Of a stretch of 57,970 bases of DNA, positions 7,788 through 16,505 are shown in pieces; position 1 is the stretch's first letter; every line of letters begins with the position of its first letter. Position numbers and translations under genes: made by a program. Below the pieces are notes generated by a model that searched no databases, was not told where the DNA came from, and saw only the letters and a list, made by a program, of their open reading frames with translations. Where the stretch lies: assembly GCA_003164955.1 (NCBI GenBank), contig PLRW01000241.1, positions 41,500-99,469 of the forward strand, read 5' to 3'. Source of the stretch: Actinomycetota bacterium (GTDB lineage: Bacteria; Actinomycetota; Actinomycetes; Streptosporangiales; Streptosporangiaceae).

Positions 7788-8684
7788 ATGGTCATGGTCA
7801 TGAATTCGGTCGTCGTGAGCGACGGTGATATCGAGAATACTTTCGAGGGCCGTGATCACGAGGAGCTCAATCTCGGCTCCGTTGCGGGCGTCACCGACCG
7901 CGGCGTCCGGCACGAGCGGAACGAGGATGCGCTCGCGCTGGCGACGACGGAGACCCCCAGCGGGCCGGCCGTGGTCGCGGTCGTCAGTGACGGGGTATCC
8001 AGCGCGGACCGCCCGGACGAGGCGTCGCTGGAAGCGGCGCGGGTCGCCGTGTACAAGCTGGCCGAGGCGGCGCACGCCGGGACCGATCCGGCCGAGGCGT
8101 CGAGGCGGGCCGTCGCCGCGGCCCGGAACGCGGTGATCGCCCTGGCCGAAGACCCGGAGGAGTCCCCGGCGGCCACCTACATTTCCGCGGTCGTCACCGG
8201 CGGGAAGATCACCCTGTGCTGGATGGGGGACAGCCGCGCCTACTGGCTCGCCGCCAAGCCCGAGCCCATGGCGCAGCTGCTGACCCGGGACGACTCGCTG
8301 GCCGAGGAGATGGTCGCCCAGGGGCTGCTGGCGGAGGCCGACGCCATGGACTCGCCGCAGGCGCACGTGGTGACCCGCTGGATCGGCATCGGTGCCCGCG
8401 AGGCGGAGCCGCACATCGCGCAGTTCTCGCCGCCTGGGCCGGGCGCGCTGCTGCTGTGCTCGGACGGCCTGTGGAACTACGACCCCGACGGCGGTGAGCT
8501 TGCGAACCTGGCCATGCCGGGTGCCCTGGACAATCCGCGCGCCGCGGCGAACGCGCTCCTGCTGTTCGCGCTGGAAGCGGGCGGCATAGACAACATCACC
8601 ATCGCCCTCGTGCCCTACCCGATCACCGGGCCGGACGCAGCGACCCCGGGCCCGCAGACCCCGGACCCCGCGGGCCAGCGTTAA
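7788..8684 (+). CDS. PP2C-family serine/threonine protein phosphatase
   Basis: 298 residues, a full PP2C catalytic domain. The metal-binding and core motifs are present in order: RHERNEDALAL (about 40-50), VVSDGVSS (about 65), WMGDSRAYWL (about 145), LLCSDGLWNY (about 223) and GGIDNITIALV (about 264). Dephosphorylates Ser/Thr-phosphorylated proteins, opposing Pkn-type kinases; no kinase gene is nearby. The C-terminal tail is a Pro-rich 22 residues. Start is uncertain among in-frame ATGs at 7788, 7794 and 7800, none with a strong ribosome site. Its stop codon overlaps the convergent DUF4230 stop. Confidence 0.88.
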   Translation: MVMVMNSVVVSDGDIENTFEGRDHEELNLGSVAGVTDRGVRHERNEDALALATTETPSGPAVVAVVSDGVSSADRPDEASLEAARVAVYKLAEAAHAGTDPAEASRRAVAAARNAVIALAEDPEESPAATYISAVVTGGKITLCWMGDSRAYWLAAKPEPMAQLLTRDDSLAEEMVAQGLLAEADAMDSPQAHVVTRWIGIGAREAEPHIAQFSPPGPGALLLCSDGLWNYDPDGGELANLAMPGALDNPRAAANALLLFALEAGGIDNITIALVPYPITGPDAATPGPQTPDPAGQR

Positions 8685-9445
8685 CTGAAGTTGATGGTCA
8701 CCTGCCGGAACCCCAGCGACCGGAGCATGCCCGTCAGCATGGACCGCGTGTTCTTCTGCGCTTCCGTGAGCAGCGGGCTCTGCTTGGCCGCGGTCTGTAT
8801 CTTCTGCTGCGCCGCGACGTAGACCTGCTGCTGGCTGTTCGGGTTGCCGGAGAAGAAGTTCCCGATCCGGTTGGCCAGTCCCTGCTGCTGGGCGAAGACG
8901 TAGGAGTGCTGGACGTCCAGCACCGCCGGCTCCAGCTGCGCACGCGGGAGCGTGATCGTCACGGCGGTCCGGTTCGCGGAAACGTGGATGGCCTGCCCCT
9001 TGAGCTGCGAGAAATCGATGTAGGCGATGTCGCTGCCCTGGCCCACGAATAGTGTTTCGCTGCCCTCGATGAATGATGGCAGGAAGGAGTGATTTTGCAG
9101 GTCGACCACGACTTCGAAAGATCCGCTCGCCGCCTCATACCGGCTGAGCGGGGTAATTGATCTGAGCAGGACCGGCCCGCTGCGGTCGGTGGTTGTCTCC
9201 GCGAATGGGTTCCGCAGCTGCGGCAGCAAATGAACCGCGGACAGCACCAGCGCGAGGACAATGACGGCGGCAATAGCGACGGCAATGCCGCCCAGCCGGC
9301 CCGCCACACCCCGCCCGCGCCGCGGCCCCTGCCATCTGTTCTGGGACAGGCGCTCGGTCGTCTCGTACTGGGCTGTATCCTCCCGTCCGCTGTCTCCGGT
9401 CGTGCCGTCCGTGTCGTCTGCCGTGTTGCGGAATCGCCCGCTCAT
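8681..9445 (-). CDS. DUF4230 membrane-anchored protein
   Basis: 254 residues. A polar, acidic 45-residue cytoplasmic N-terminus is followed by one transmembrane helix (about 51-73, GGIAVAIAAVIVLALVLSAVHLL) and an extracytoplasmic DUF4230 domain (LLRSITPLSRYEAASGSFEVVVDLQN..., about 95-254). DUF4230 proteins are widespread and uncharacterised. The gene is convergent with the PP2C gene; the two stop codons share TTAA (4-bp overlap), so they cannot have a separate terminator between them. ATG preceded by a GAGG site. Confidence 0.8.
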   Translation of the reverse strand: MSGRFRNTADDTDGTTGDSGREDTAQYETTERLSQNRWQGPRRGRGVAGRLGGIAVAIAAVIVLALVLSAVHLLPQLRNPFAETTTDRSGPVLLRSITPLSRYEAASGSFEVVVDLQNHSFLPSFIEGSETLFVGQGSDIAYIDFSQLKGQAIHVSANRTAVTITLPRAQLEPAVLDVQHSYVFAQQQGLANRIGNFFSGNPNSQQQVYVAAQQKIQTAAKQSPLLTEAQKNTRSMLTGMLRSLGFRQVTINFS

Positions 9446-9615
9446 TGGTTACCTCGCGCCGTCTCGCCTTTCGCCACGGAACGTCCCATCGTTTCTGCCG
9501 TCCTCGGCATGTCCGTTCAGCTGCAAAATGTTCGTCGCGGTAGTCGTTACCCGATTGAACCGGGTGAATTCCCGGGTGCCGCACTTATTTGGGCCGGTGT
9601 GGGCATAGACCAGGT

Positions 9616-9873
9616 ATGCCCAGGATTTCGTGGCGCGTGGACCGGAGCACCGGGCGGGAGCGCCCATTCAAGCCGGGTCTGGGCGGCTGCCTGCTGTGGT
9701 TTCTGATCGTAATCGCGGTGCTTCTCATCGTGGCCCTGTTCGTCGGCGGCTTCCGTAAGGGCACCACCAGCGGCCTGAACCGCCCGTCTGCCCCAGCGGC
9801 GACCGCCCAGGTCGCGGTCACTGGGCGCGCCCAGCTAGGCGTGCTGGGTTCCGGCCGCCTGCTGCAGGCCTAG
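9616..9873 (+). CDS. Small single-pass membrane protein, unknown
   Basis: 85 residues from the ATG at 9616 (an AGG lies just upstream). A basic N-terminus ([19 protein letters not shown]) precedes one strong transmembrane helix (about 31-51, [21 protein letters not shown]), then a polar Ala/Gly-rich tail. I do not recognise a family. The last 39 bp overlap the convergent acyl-CoA ligase, so the true C-terminus may be the only doubtful part. The region 9446-9615 upstream shows nothing else. Confidence 0.55.
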   Translation: MPRISWRVDRSTGRERPFKPGLGGCLLWFLIVIAVLLIVALFVGGFRKGTTSGLNRPSAPAATAQVAVTGRAQLGVLGSGRLLQA

Positions 9874-11520
9874 CAGCTCGATCGAGTGTTCCCGCATCTC
9901 GACCTTCCGGATCTTGCCGGTGACGGTCATCGGGAACTCCTCGACGATGTGCACGTAGCGCGGGATCTTGTAGTGGGCGATCTTCCCCGCGCAGAACTCG
10001 CGCACGTCCGGGGCGGCGAGCGGGCTGGCGCCGTCCCGCATCCGCACCCATACCATCAGCTCTTCGCCGTACTTCTCGTCGGGCACCCCGATGACCTGGG
10101 CGTCCAGTACGTCGGGATGGGTGTAGAGCAGTTCCTCGACTTCGCGCGGGTAGATGTTCTCCCCGCCGCGGATCACCATGTCCTTGATCCGCCCGGTGAT
10201 GTTCACGTACCCCTCGGGGTCCATGACCCCCAGGTCGCCGGTGTGCATCCACCGCGCCATGTCGATCACCTCGGCGGTTTTCTCAGGCTGTTCCCAGTAG
10301 CCCAGCATGACCGAATACCCCCGGGTGCACAGCTCGCCCGGTTCGCCGCGCGGCACGGTCAGGCCGGTCGCCGGGTCGACGACCTTGACCTCCAGGTGCG
10401 GCCCGACCCGTCCCACGGTGGAGACGCGGCGCTCGATGGAGTCGTTGAACCGGGTCTGCGTCGACACCGGTGACGTTTCGGTCATCCCGTAGCAGATGCT
10501 GACCTCGTCCATATGCATCCGGTCGACGACCTGCTTCATGACCTCCACGGGGCACGGCGAACCGGCCATGATGCCGGTGCGCAGGCTGCCGAGGTCATAC
10601 GACGTGAAGTCGGGCCGCGCCAGTTCCGCGATGAACATGGTCGGCACGCCGTACAGCGATGTGCATCGTTCTTCTTCCACCGAGCGGAGCGTCGCCGGGG
10701 GATCGAACGACGGTGCGGGGATCACCATGCACGCCCCGTGGCTGGTCGCCGCGAGGTTGCCCATGACCATCCCGAAGCAGTGATAGAAGGGCACCGGGAT
10801 GCAGATGCGGTCCTCTTCCGTGTAGCGGCACAGCTCCCCGGTGAAGAACCCGTTGTTCAGGATGTTGTGGTGGGAGAGCGTCGCGCCTTTGGGGAACCCG
10901 GTCGTCCCCGACGTGTACTGGATATTGATCGGGTCGTCCGCGCTCAGCGCCGCCTGCGCCGTGGCCAGGGCCGCCCGGTCCCCGGCTGGCGCGGCCGTCC
11001 CGTCGGCGCGGTCCCGGCTCGCCAGCGTGTGCCACTCCTCGCTGCCGAGCAGCACCACGTCTTTCAGGTCCGGGCAGCGCGGGCGCGCCTCGGCGATCAT
11101 CCCGGCGTAGTCCGAGGTCTTGAACTTCGGCGCGGCCACCAGGGTCCGGATCCCGGACTGGCGCAGCACGTACTCCAGTTCCCGCAAGCCGTACGCCGGG
11201 TTGATGTTGACCAGGATGGCGCCGATCTTCGCGGCCGCGTACTGGACCATGATCCATTCCGCGCAGTTCGGGGCCCAGATGCCGACCCGCTCGCCCTTGA
11301 CCACGCCACGGTCCAGCAGCCCCAGGGCCACGGCGTCCACGTCGGCGGCCAGTTCCCGGTACGTCCACCGGCGCCCGGCCGGAATGTCGACCAGGGCCTC
11401 ACGGTCGCCGAACCGGGCCACCGTCCGGTCGAAGTTGTCGCCGATCGTGTCGCCGAGCAGGGCCACCTCGAACGTCCCGGAGGCGTAGCTGCGCCCGGCT
11501 GGTGCGCTGGACTGAGACAC
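9835..11520 (-). CDS. Fatty-acyl-CoA synthetase, AMP-binding family
   Basis: 561 residues. Activates a carboxylic acid with ATP and CoA through an acyl-adenylate. Visible motifs: P-loop-like [22 protein letters not shown] (about 195-216), [11 protein letters not shown] (about 345), [23 protein letters not shown] (about 450-475) and the C-terminal lysine in [10 protein letters not shown]. The pattern fits medium/long-chain acyl-CoA ligases used in fatty acid degradation; the exact substrate cannot be read. GTG 11520 is chosen because an AAAGGGGGG site lies 6-7 bp upstream; the frame is open further upstream but lacks conserved residues. Confidence 0.9.
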   Translation of the reverse strand: MSQSSAPAGRSYASGTFEVALLGDTIGDNFDRTVARFGDREALVDIPAGRRWTYRELAADVDAVALGLLDRGVVKGERVGIWAPNCAEWIMVQYAAAKIGAILVNINPAYGLRELEYVLRQSGIRTLVAAPKFKTSDYAGMIAEARPRCPDLKDVVLLGSEEWHTLASRDRADGTAAPAGDRAALATAQAALSADDPINIQYTSGTTGFPKGATLSHHNILNNGFFTGELCRYTEEDRICIPVPFYHCFGMVMGNLAATSHGACMVIPAPSFDPPATLRSVEEERCTSLYGVPTMFIAELARPDFTSYDLGSLRTGIMAGSPCPVEVMKQVVDRMHMDEVSICYGMTETSPVSTQTRFNDSIERRVSTVGRVGPHLEVKVVDPATGLTVPRGEPGELCTRGYSVMLGYWEQPEKTAEVIDMARWMHTGDLGVMDPEGYVNITGRIKDMVIRGGENIYPREVEELLYTHPDVLDAQVIGVPDEKYGEELMVWVRMRDGASPLAAPDVREFCAGKIAHYKIPRYVHIVEEFPMTVTGKIRKVEMREHSIELLGLQQAAGTQHA

Positions 11521-11706
11521 CGTCGTCCCCCCTTTGCCGTGCCAGCCCGCTGACTGGTCCGCGGTAAAACGATCACACCGGGCGGCCGATGGTGTCAACG
11601 CTGCCGGGGGGACGGGCCCAGGAGGTTCAGGCCGAGTGGGGACGGTCGCCACGGGGGAGGCCCGGATGGCCGGGGGACTGGGGACCGGGGCCGGGGGACG
11701 GGGGAC

Positions 11707-12099
11707 TCAGAAGGTCCCGGGGTCTTCCTGGTCCGCGTTCTCTTCCTGCTTGGCCACCTCGGCCCGGACCTCCTCCATGTCCAGGTCACGGACGGCCTTG
11801 ATGACCTGCTCGAGCGCGGGCGCGGGGAGCGCGCCGGGCTGGGAGAAGACCAGGATGCCGTCGCGGAAAGCCATCAGCGTGGGGATCGAGGTGATCTGCG
11901 CCGCCGCCGCCAGATCCTGCTGGTCCTCGGTGTCGATCTTGCCGAACCGGACGTCGGTGTGCTCGTCGCTGGCCGCCTGGAACACCGGGGCGAACATGCG
12001 GCACGGGCCGCACCACGATGCCCACCAGTCCACGAGGGTAATGCCGGACTGGGTGACGGTCTCCTCGAACGTCTCCTTGGTCAGTTCGATGGTGCTCAT
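11707..12099 (-). CDS. trxA: Thioredoxin
   Basis: 130 residues with the redox motif WCGPC (Cys30, Cys33), the cis-Pro segment SIPTLMAFRDG and the early WASW. Reduces protein disulfides in the cytoplasm. The ATG has GAGGAG 3-8 bp upstream. Compared with the usual 105-110 residues there is an extra acidic C-terminal tail (MEEVRAEVAKQEENADQED). Divergent from the sulfurtransferase gene; a 25-bp repeat array lies between them. The frame is open upstream of 12099 but without conserved sequence. Confidence 0.92.
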   Translation of the reverse strand: MSTIELTKETFEETVTQSGITLVDWWASWCGPCRMFAPVFQAASDEHTDVRFGKIDTEDQQDLAAAAQITSIPTLMAFRDGILVFSQPGALPAPALEQVIKAVRDLDMEEVRAEVAKQEENADQEDPGTF

Positions 12100-12224
12100 A
12101 GCTCCTCGTTCAGTCGGTTGCGTAGAAATCTCTGGCGGTATAACGCAGCCGGGCCGCTGGAATTCCGCTGCGCCCGCGGCTGCACCCCCCTGAGCCCGCG
12201 ACTGCACCCCCGGTTGCCCCCCGC

Positions 12225-12343
12225 GGAAGGCTAGCCCGCACGATCCCGGGGAAGGCTAGCTCCCGCGATCCCGGGGAAGGCTAGCCCGCACGATCCCGGG
12301 GAAGGCTAGCTCCCGCGATCCCGGGGAAGGCTAGCCCGCGCGG
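12225..12343. repeat. 25-bp tandem repeats in an alternating A/B pattern
   Basis: GGAAGGCTAGC recurs at exactly 25-bp steps (12225, 12250, 12275, 12300, 12325). The remainder of the unit alternates between CCGCACGATCCCGG (A) and TCCCGCGATCCCGG (B), giving A-B-A-B-A', so the array also has a 50-bp period. The units contain CTAG and CCCGGG palindromes. It lies between the divergent trxA and sulfurtransferase genes and is non-coding. Confidence 0.9.
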
Positions 12344-12394
12344 GCGCGTTAACCTGCGTGCAACAGTCCACCCGTGACCGGAGGTGAGGAATCC

Positions 12395-13276
12395 GTGGCT
12401 CTGCCCTATGACTCCGCGGCGAAGTTCCAGGACTACGCGCACCCGGAGGTGCTGGTCTCCACGGATTGGCTGGCCGAGCATCTCGATGACCCCGGGCTGG
12501 TGGTGGCGGAGTCCGACGAGGACGTGCTGCTGTACGAGACCGGGCACATCCCGGGTGCGGTCAAGCTGGACTGGCATACCGAGCTCAACGAGCCGGACAC
12601 GCGCGACTACGTGGACGGCCAGGGCTTCGCGCGGCTGATGTCGGAGAAGGGGATCTCCCGCGACACCACGCTCGTGCTCTACGGCGACCGGAACAACTGG
12701 TGGGCCGCGTACGCGCTCTGGGTGGCCACGCTGTTCGGCCACCCGGACGTCCGTCTCCTCGACGGGGGCCGGGCCAAGTGGATCGCCGAGGACCGCCCGC
12801 TCACCAGGGACGCGCCGGAACGCGTCCCGGCCGGCTACCCGGTGATCGACCGGGACGACACCCGGATCCGCGCGTTCCGCTCGCAGGTCGAGCAGCACCT
12901 GGGCCGGCCGATGATCGACGTCCGGTCGCCGGGGGAGTACAGCGGCGAGCTGCTGCACATGCCCGACTACCCGCAGGAAGGCGCCGTCCGCGGCGGCCAC
13001 ATCCCGGGCGCGCGGAGCGTGCCGTGGGCGCGGGCCGCGGCCGAGGACGGCACGTTCCGCGAGCGCAAGGAGCTCGAGGGCATCTACGCCGGCGAGGCCG
13101 GGCTGCAGCCGGGCGATGACATCGTCGTGTACTGCCGGATCGGCGAGCGGTCCAGCCACACCTGGTTCGTGCTCCAGCATCTGCTCGGCTACCCGCATGT
13201 CCGTAACTACGACGGGTCCTGGACCGAGTGGGGGAACAGCGTCCGGGTCCCCATCAAACGGGGTGAGACGCCGTGA
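12395..13276 (+). CDS. Thiosulfate/3-mercaptopyruvate sulfurtransferase
   Basis: 293 residues with two rhodanese domains. The N-terminal domain is inactive in sulfur transfer; the C-terminal one carries the catalytic Cys247 in [15 protein letters not shown] (CRxGxR loop, closest to the CysA-type thiosulfate sulfurtransferases of actinobacteria). Start at GTG 12395, preceded by GGAGGTGAGG; an earlier GTG at 12374 lies within the ribosome-site region. The stop overlaps the sufE start by 4 bp (GTGA), so the two proteins are translationally coupled and probably work together in sulfur transfer. Confidence 0.92.
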   Translation: MALPYDSAAKFQDYAHPEVLVSTDWLAEHLDDPGLVVAESDEDVLLYETGHIPGAVKLDWHTELNEPDTRDYVDGQGFARLMSEKGISRDTTLVLYGDRNNWWAAYALWVATLFGHPDVRLLDGGRAKWIAEDRPLTRDAPERVPAGYPVIDRDDTRIRAFRSQVEQHLGRPMIDVRSPGEYSGELLHMPDYPQEGAVRGGHIPGARSVPWARAAAEDGTFRERKELEGIYAGEAGLQPGDDIVVYCRIGERSSHTWFVLQHLLGYPHVRNYDGSWTEWGNSVRVPIKRGETP

Positions 13277-14217
13277 CCACCGGGACGCTGAACCCGCGCC
13301 TGGCGGAGATCGTCGACGACTTCACGTCGATGCCCGGCAAGGAGCGGCTCCAGTTGCTGCTGGAGTTCTCCGACGACCTTCCGGCTCTCCCGGAGCGCTA
13401 CGCGGACCGGCGGGACCTGCTGGAACAGGTGCCCGAGTGCCAGTCGCCGTTGTTCCTCGCGGTTGAGGTGGACGATGGCGACGTGGTGCACCTGTTCTTC
13501 GACGCGCCGCCGGAGGCGCCGACCACACGCGGGTTCGCCAGCATCCTGCAGGCTGGGCTGGACGGCCTCGGTGCGGACGAGGTGCTGGCCACCCCGGACG
13601 AATTCACCGGCCAGCTGGGGCTGAACGACCTGGTCAGCCCGCTGCGGCTGCGCGGCATGGCCGCGATGCTGTCCCGCATCAAGCGCCAGATCCGCAGCCA
13701 GCGCGCCGGGTAACCGGGCCTCCCGCCTGTCGTGCCGGTACGTGAGGTCCAGCTCGGCGGGGCCGGTGCGGTGCCCGGCGGCGCAGCGCAGCTCGACCTC
13801 GACCGGTTCGCCGCAGTCCCGGTGCCGGAGCCCGATCGGGCCGCCGTCTGAGCTCAGCCAGCGGTCGCCCCACTGCATCAGCGCGGCCAGCGCCGGGAAC
13901 AGGTCCGCGCCCTTGTCCGTCAGCCGGTAGGCCAGCCGGGCCCGCTGGCCGGGCTCGCGGTACTCCTCGCGGGTCAGCAGCCCCGCGCCGACCAGTTCGC
14001 GCAGCCGGGCCGCGGCCACTGGCTCGCTGACGCCCGCCCGCTCGGCGAAGTCGTCGAACCGGGCCGTGCCATAGAACGCCTCGCGCAGCAGCAGGAAGGC
14101 CGAGCGCGTGCTGACCACGTCCAGCGCCCGGGCCAGCGAGCACGCACTCGCTGTCCACGCGCCGCGCGGTTCGAGCCGCCCGGTCAGCCGGGGAAGATCA
14201 GAAGCCGTACGTGCCAT
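13207..14217 (-). CDS. HxlR-family regulator with read-through antisense tail
   Basis: The recognisable part is about 13710-14217: an HxlR winged helix ([43 protein letters not shown]...[15 protein letters not shown]) followed by a C-terminal segment with [16 protein letters not shown]. No in-frame stop follows; the frame continues for about 500 bp antisense through all of sufE to 13207. The tail (residues about 170-336) looks like antisense translation and has no family features. Either the native stop was lost or the last base calls hide one. Divergent from the MFS exporter, which it probably represses from the inverted repeat at 14231-14254. Confidence 0.65.
   Translation of the reverse strand: MARTASDLPRLTGRLEPRGAWTASACSLARALDVVSTRSAFLLLREAFYGTARFDDFAERAGVSEPVAAARLRELVGAGLLTREEYREPGQRARLAYRLTDKGADLFPALAALMQWGDRWLSSDGGPIGLRHRDCGEPVEVELRCAAGHRTGPAELDLTYRHDRREARLPGALAADLALDAGQHRGHAAQPQRADQVVQPQLAGEFVRGGQHLVRTEAVQPSLQDAGEPACGRRLRRRVEEQVHHVAIVHLNREEQRRLALGHLFQQVPPVRVALRESRKVVGELQQQLEPLLAGHRREVVDDLRQARVQRPGGHGVSPRLMGTRTLFPHSVQDPS
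13273..13713 (+). CDS. sufE: SufE-like sulfur acceptor protein
   Basis: 146 residues, typical SufE length. The family accepts persulfide sulfur on one cysteine (Cys56 here, in VPECQSPLF) and passes it on for Fe-S cluster assembly. Begins with the characteristic LAEIVDDF and [16 protein letters not shown], and ends with the [23 protein letters not shown] helix. GTG start overlaps the sulfurtransferase stop, so the rhodanese is its likely sulfur donor (inference). The antisense strand of this whole gene is an open frame continuous with the HxlR gene. Confidence 0.9.
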   Translation: MTTGTLNPRLAEIVDDFTSMPGKERLQLLLEFSDDLPALPERYADRRDLLEQVPECQSPLFLAVEVDDGDVVHLFFDAPPEAPTTRGFASILQAGLDGLGADEVLATPDEFTGQLGLNDLVSPLRLRGMAAMLSRIKRQIRSQRAG

Positions 14218-14230
14218 GCGCCGATCGTAT

Positions 14231-14289
14231 CTGACTTGTGCACAGCTAAGTCAGTGCTCTACGGTCTAGCTATGGCAGAGCTAAGTCAG
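14231..14289 (+). promoter_or_regulatory. HxlR operator and leaderless promoter of the MFS gene
   Basis: Inverted repeat CTGACTT-N10-AAGTCAG (14231-14254). A further copy of the half-site, AGCTAAGTCAG, occurs at 14279-14289 inside the first codons of the MFS gene, repeating 14244-14254 exactly. TACGGT (14260-14265) ends 6 bp before the ATG at 14272, which suggests a leaderless transcript, with TTGTGC (14236-14241) as -35. The operator overlaps the -35 and spacer. Confidence 0.6.
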
Positions 14290-15708
14290 GCGACCGCGCC
14301 CACCGAGCCACCGGCGCGTCCGGGGCTTGCCGGGCGGGCGGCGCCCACCGGGAGCCCCGAGGTACTGGTCATCGTGTGCGCCGGGGTGGTGCTGGCGAGC
14401 CTGGACCTGTTCATCGTTAACGTGGCCCTGCCCGCGATCGCCCGTGACCTGGGCACCCGCAACCTCGGTGACCTGTCGTGGGTGCTGAACGGCTACGCGA
14501 TCGTCTACGCGGCGCTGCTCGTACTGATGGGCAAGCTGGCCGACCGGTACCGGCGCAAGTACGCGTTCCTGCTGGGCGTGGCCATCTTCACCGTGGCGTC
14601 GGCCGCGTGCGGCGCCGCCACCAGCGTGGGCATGCTGATCGGCTTCCGGCTGGTGCAGGCGGTGGGGGCGGCCCTGCTCACCCCCACCTCGCTGAGCCTG
14701 GTGCTCGCGTCCTATCCGGCGCAGCGGCGCAGCGGGGCCGTCCGGGCCTGGACCGCGACGGGCGGCGTGGCCGCCGCCTTCGGGCCGGTGATCGGCGGCC
14801 TCCTCGTCGCCGCGAGCTGGCGCTGGGTCTTCCTGGTCAACGTGCCCATCGGGATCGCGGCCCTGGTGGCGGGCTGGCGCCGGCTGCCGGACGTGCCCGG
14901 CCACGCTGTCCCGCGGCCCGACGCGCTGGGCGCCGTCGGCGTCACCGCGGGGGTGGGCGCGCTCACCTTCGGTCTGACGCGCGGCGGCGACTGGGGCTGG
15001 GCATCGGCCCGGACGGTCGCGATCCTGGCTGCGTCGGCCGTGCTACTGGCCCTGTTCGTACTGCACTGCGCGCGCGCCCGCAACCCGCTGATCGACCCGG
15101 CCCTGTTCGGCGCGCGCAGCTACGTGGGCGCGACGGCGGTGATGTTCCTGTTCGCGATGGCGTTCGGCGCCATGCTGCTCTCGGTCGTGCTGTGGCTGCA
15201 GGACGACTGGGGCTGGTCGGCGCTGCGCGCCGGGCTGGGCGTCGCCCCCGGGCCGGTCATGGTGCCGCTCTTCTCGTTCCTCATCGCCGGGCGCCTGATC
15301 GCCCGCTTCGGCCCGGCCGTGGTGGTTGCCGCCGGGTGTACCGCGCTGGCTTCCGGGGTCATCTGGTGGGCCCTCGCCGTCGGTCTGCGCGCTGACTATG
15401 CGGGCGGCATCCTCGGCGGCATGCTGCTGACTGGCGCCGGCGTAGGGCTGACGCTGCCCACGCTGATGGCGACCGCGGCGGGGTCGCTGCCCGCGCACGC
15501 GTTCGCCACCGGCTCGGCCGTGGTCAACATGGTCCGGCAGGTCGGCATGGCCATCGGCGTCGCCGTGCTGGTCGCGGTGCTCGGCCAGCCGGGTACTTCT
15601 GCTGGGCGCCTGAACGCCTTCCAGCACGGCTGGTGGGCGATCGCCGCCATGGCCCTCGCCGGGGCGGTCACCGCTCCGCTCTTGCGGCGCCGGGTGAGTC
15701 CACCGTGA
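14272..15708 (+). CDS. MFS multidrug exporter, DHA2 type (14 TM)
   Basis: 478 residues. Begins with the DHA2 signature LDLFIVNVALPAIARDL in TM1, then WVLNGYAIVYAALLVLMGKLADRYRRK (motif A), RLVQAVGAALLTPTSLSLV, and GPVIGGLLVAASWRWVFLVNVPIGI (motif C). Proton-coupled efflux of small hydrophobic compounds; substrate unknown. Start ATG 14272 rather than the upstream GTG at 14236, which lies in the operator. Divergent HxlR-type repressor suggests substrate-induced expression. The last codons form the first unit of a 28-bp repeat array that runs on past the stop. Confidence 0.9.
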   Translation: MAELSQATAPTEPPARPGLAGRAAPTGSPEVLVIVCAGVVLASLDLFIVNVALPAIARDLGTRNLGDLSWVLNGYAIVYAALLVLMGKLADRYRRKYAFLLGVAIFTVASAACGAATSVGMLIGFRLVQAVGAALLTPTSLSLVLASYPAQRRSGAVRAWTATGGVAAAFGPVIGGLLVAASWRWVFLVNVPIGIAALVAGWRRLPDVPGHAVPRPDALGAVGVTAGVGALTFGLTRGGDWGWASARTVAILAASAVLLALFVLHCARARNPLIDPALFGARSYVGATAVMFLFAMAFGAMLLSVVLWLQDDWGWSALRAGLGVAPGPVMVPLFSFLIAGRLIARFGPAVVVAAGCTALASGVIWWALAVGLRADYAGGILGGMLLTGAGVGLTLPTLMATAAGSLPAHAFATGSAVVNMVRQVGMAIGVAVLVAVLGQPGTSAGRLNAFQHGWWAIAAMALAGAVTAPLLRRRVSPP

Positions 15709-15925
15709 TTGCGGCGCCGGATGAGCTGGCCGTGATTGCGGGCGCCGGATGAGTCCACCGTGATTGCGGACGCCGGATGAGCTGGCCGTGATTGCGCGCC
15801 GGGTAAGTCCGCCGTGATTGCGGGCGCCGGGTGAGTTGGCCGTAATTGTGGGGGGCCGGATGGGTCCGTCGTGAGTGCGGGCGCCGGACGAGCCCCCGCC
15901 GTGACTGCGGGGCTCTGGGGCAGAC
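15704..15925. repeat. ~28-bp tandem repeats that include the MFS stop codon
   Basis: Eight degenerate units of CGTGATTGCGGGCGCCGGATG start near 15704, 15731, 15759, 15787, 15813, 15841, 15870 and 15900 (spacing 26-30 bp). The first unit contains the MFS stop TGA and its flank. Divergence grows toward the distal end. Beyond it, 15926-16450 contains no gene that I can support. Confidence 0.85.
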
Positions 15926-16505
15926 GGCCCCCTGACCAGCTCGTTCTCTGTCTCACCCGGCCGCGCGGCTCATCTGCACGCGATTGCGCGATTACCCCGC
16001 ATGCGCGCCTGGCAGGGAAAGGCCATCCCATTTCCGGACGTCAAATACTTGCCAAACTAGGTATTAAATTCTGCTTCTCTTAACATGGGCCGCCCCGAAC
16101 TGCCGCGAAGTCATTATCCGTCCCCGCCTCCCGTCCCGCACGCAGGCCGGAGGGGGCGGCGCGCGCGCTCGTGGGGACGCGGCCGCGCGCTTCCTTCTCC
16201 AGGTCAGGAGCAATGCGGAGAAAAGCCGCATGTCGCCTGCCAGCGGATATGCGGGAAGTGTCGTTCTGGGTGAATGTCAGGTACAAGTGTGTCGGGTCAC
16301 CTCCGACCTGCTTTTTTGCGCACAATGTCGGCCCATTCGGCGCTATGCTCAGGGCGTTCTGCAGGCTCTACGGGTTGGGATGGCCCGTGTTATTGGGAGC
16401 TAGGTCGGCGGCGTGGAGGGGATCGCGTGGTCGCCGAGGGGGAGGGGCTAGGTGTTCGTCATTGAACTGGGTCAATTTTTGTTCCCATGCGAAGGTGGCA
16501 GTGTG

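Noticed and set aside
12225..12343. Possible CRISPR array
   Set aside because: Units are contiguous with no unique spacers, and there are no cas genes nearby.
15704..15925. Possible CRISPR or attachment-site array
   Set aside because: Units are directly adjacent and degenerate; no integrase, transposase or tRNA gene accompanies them.
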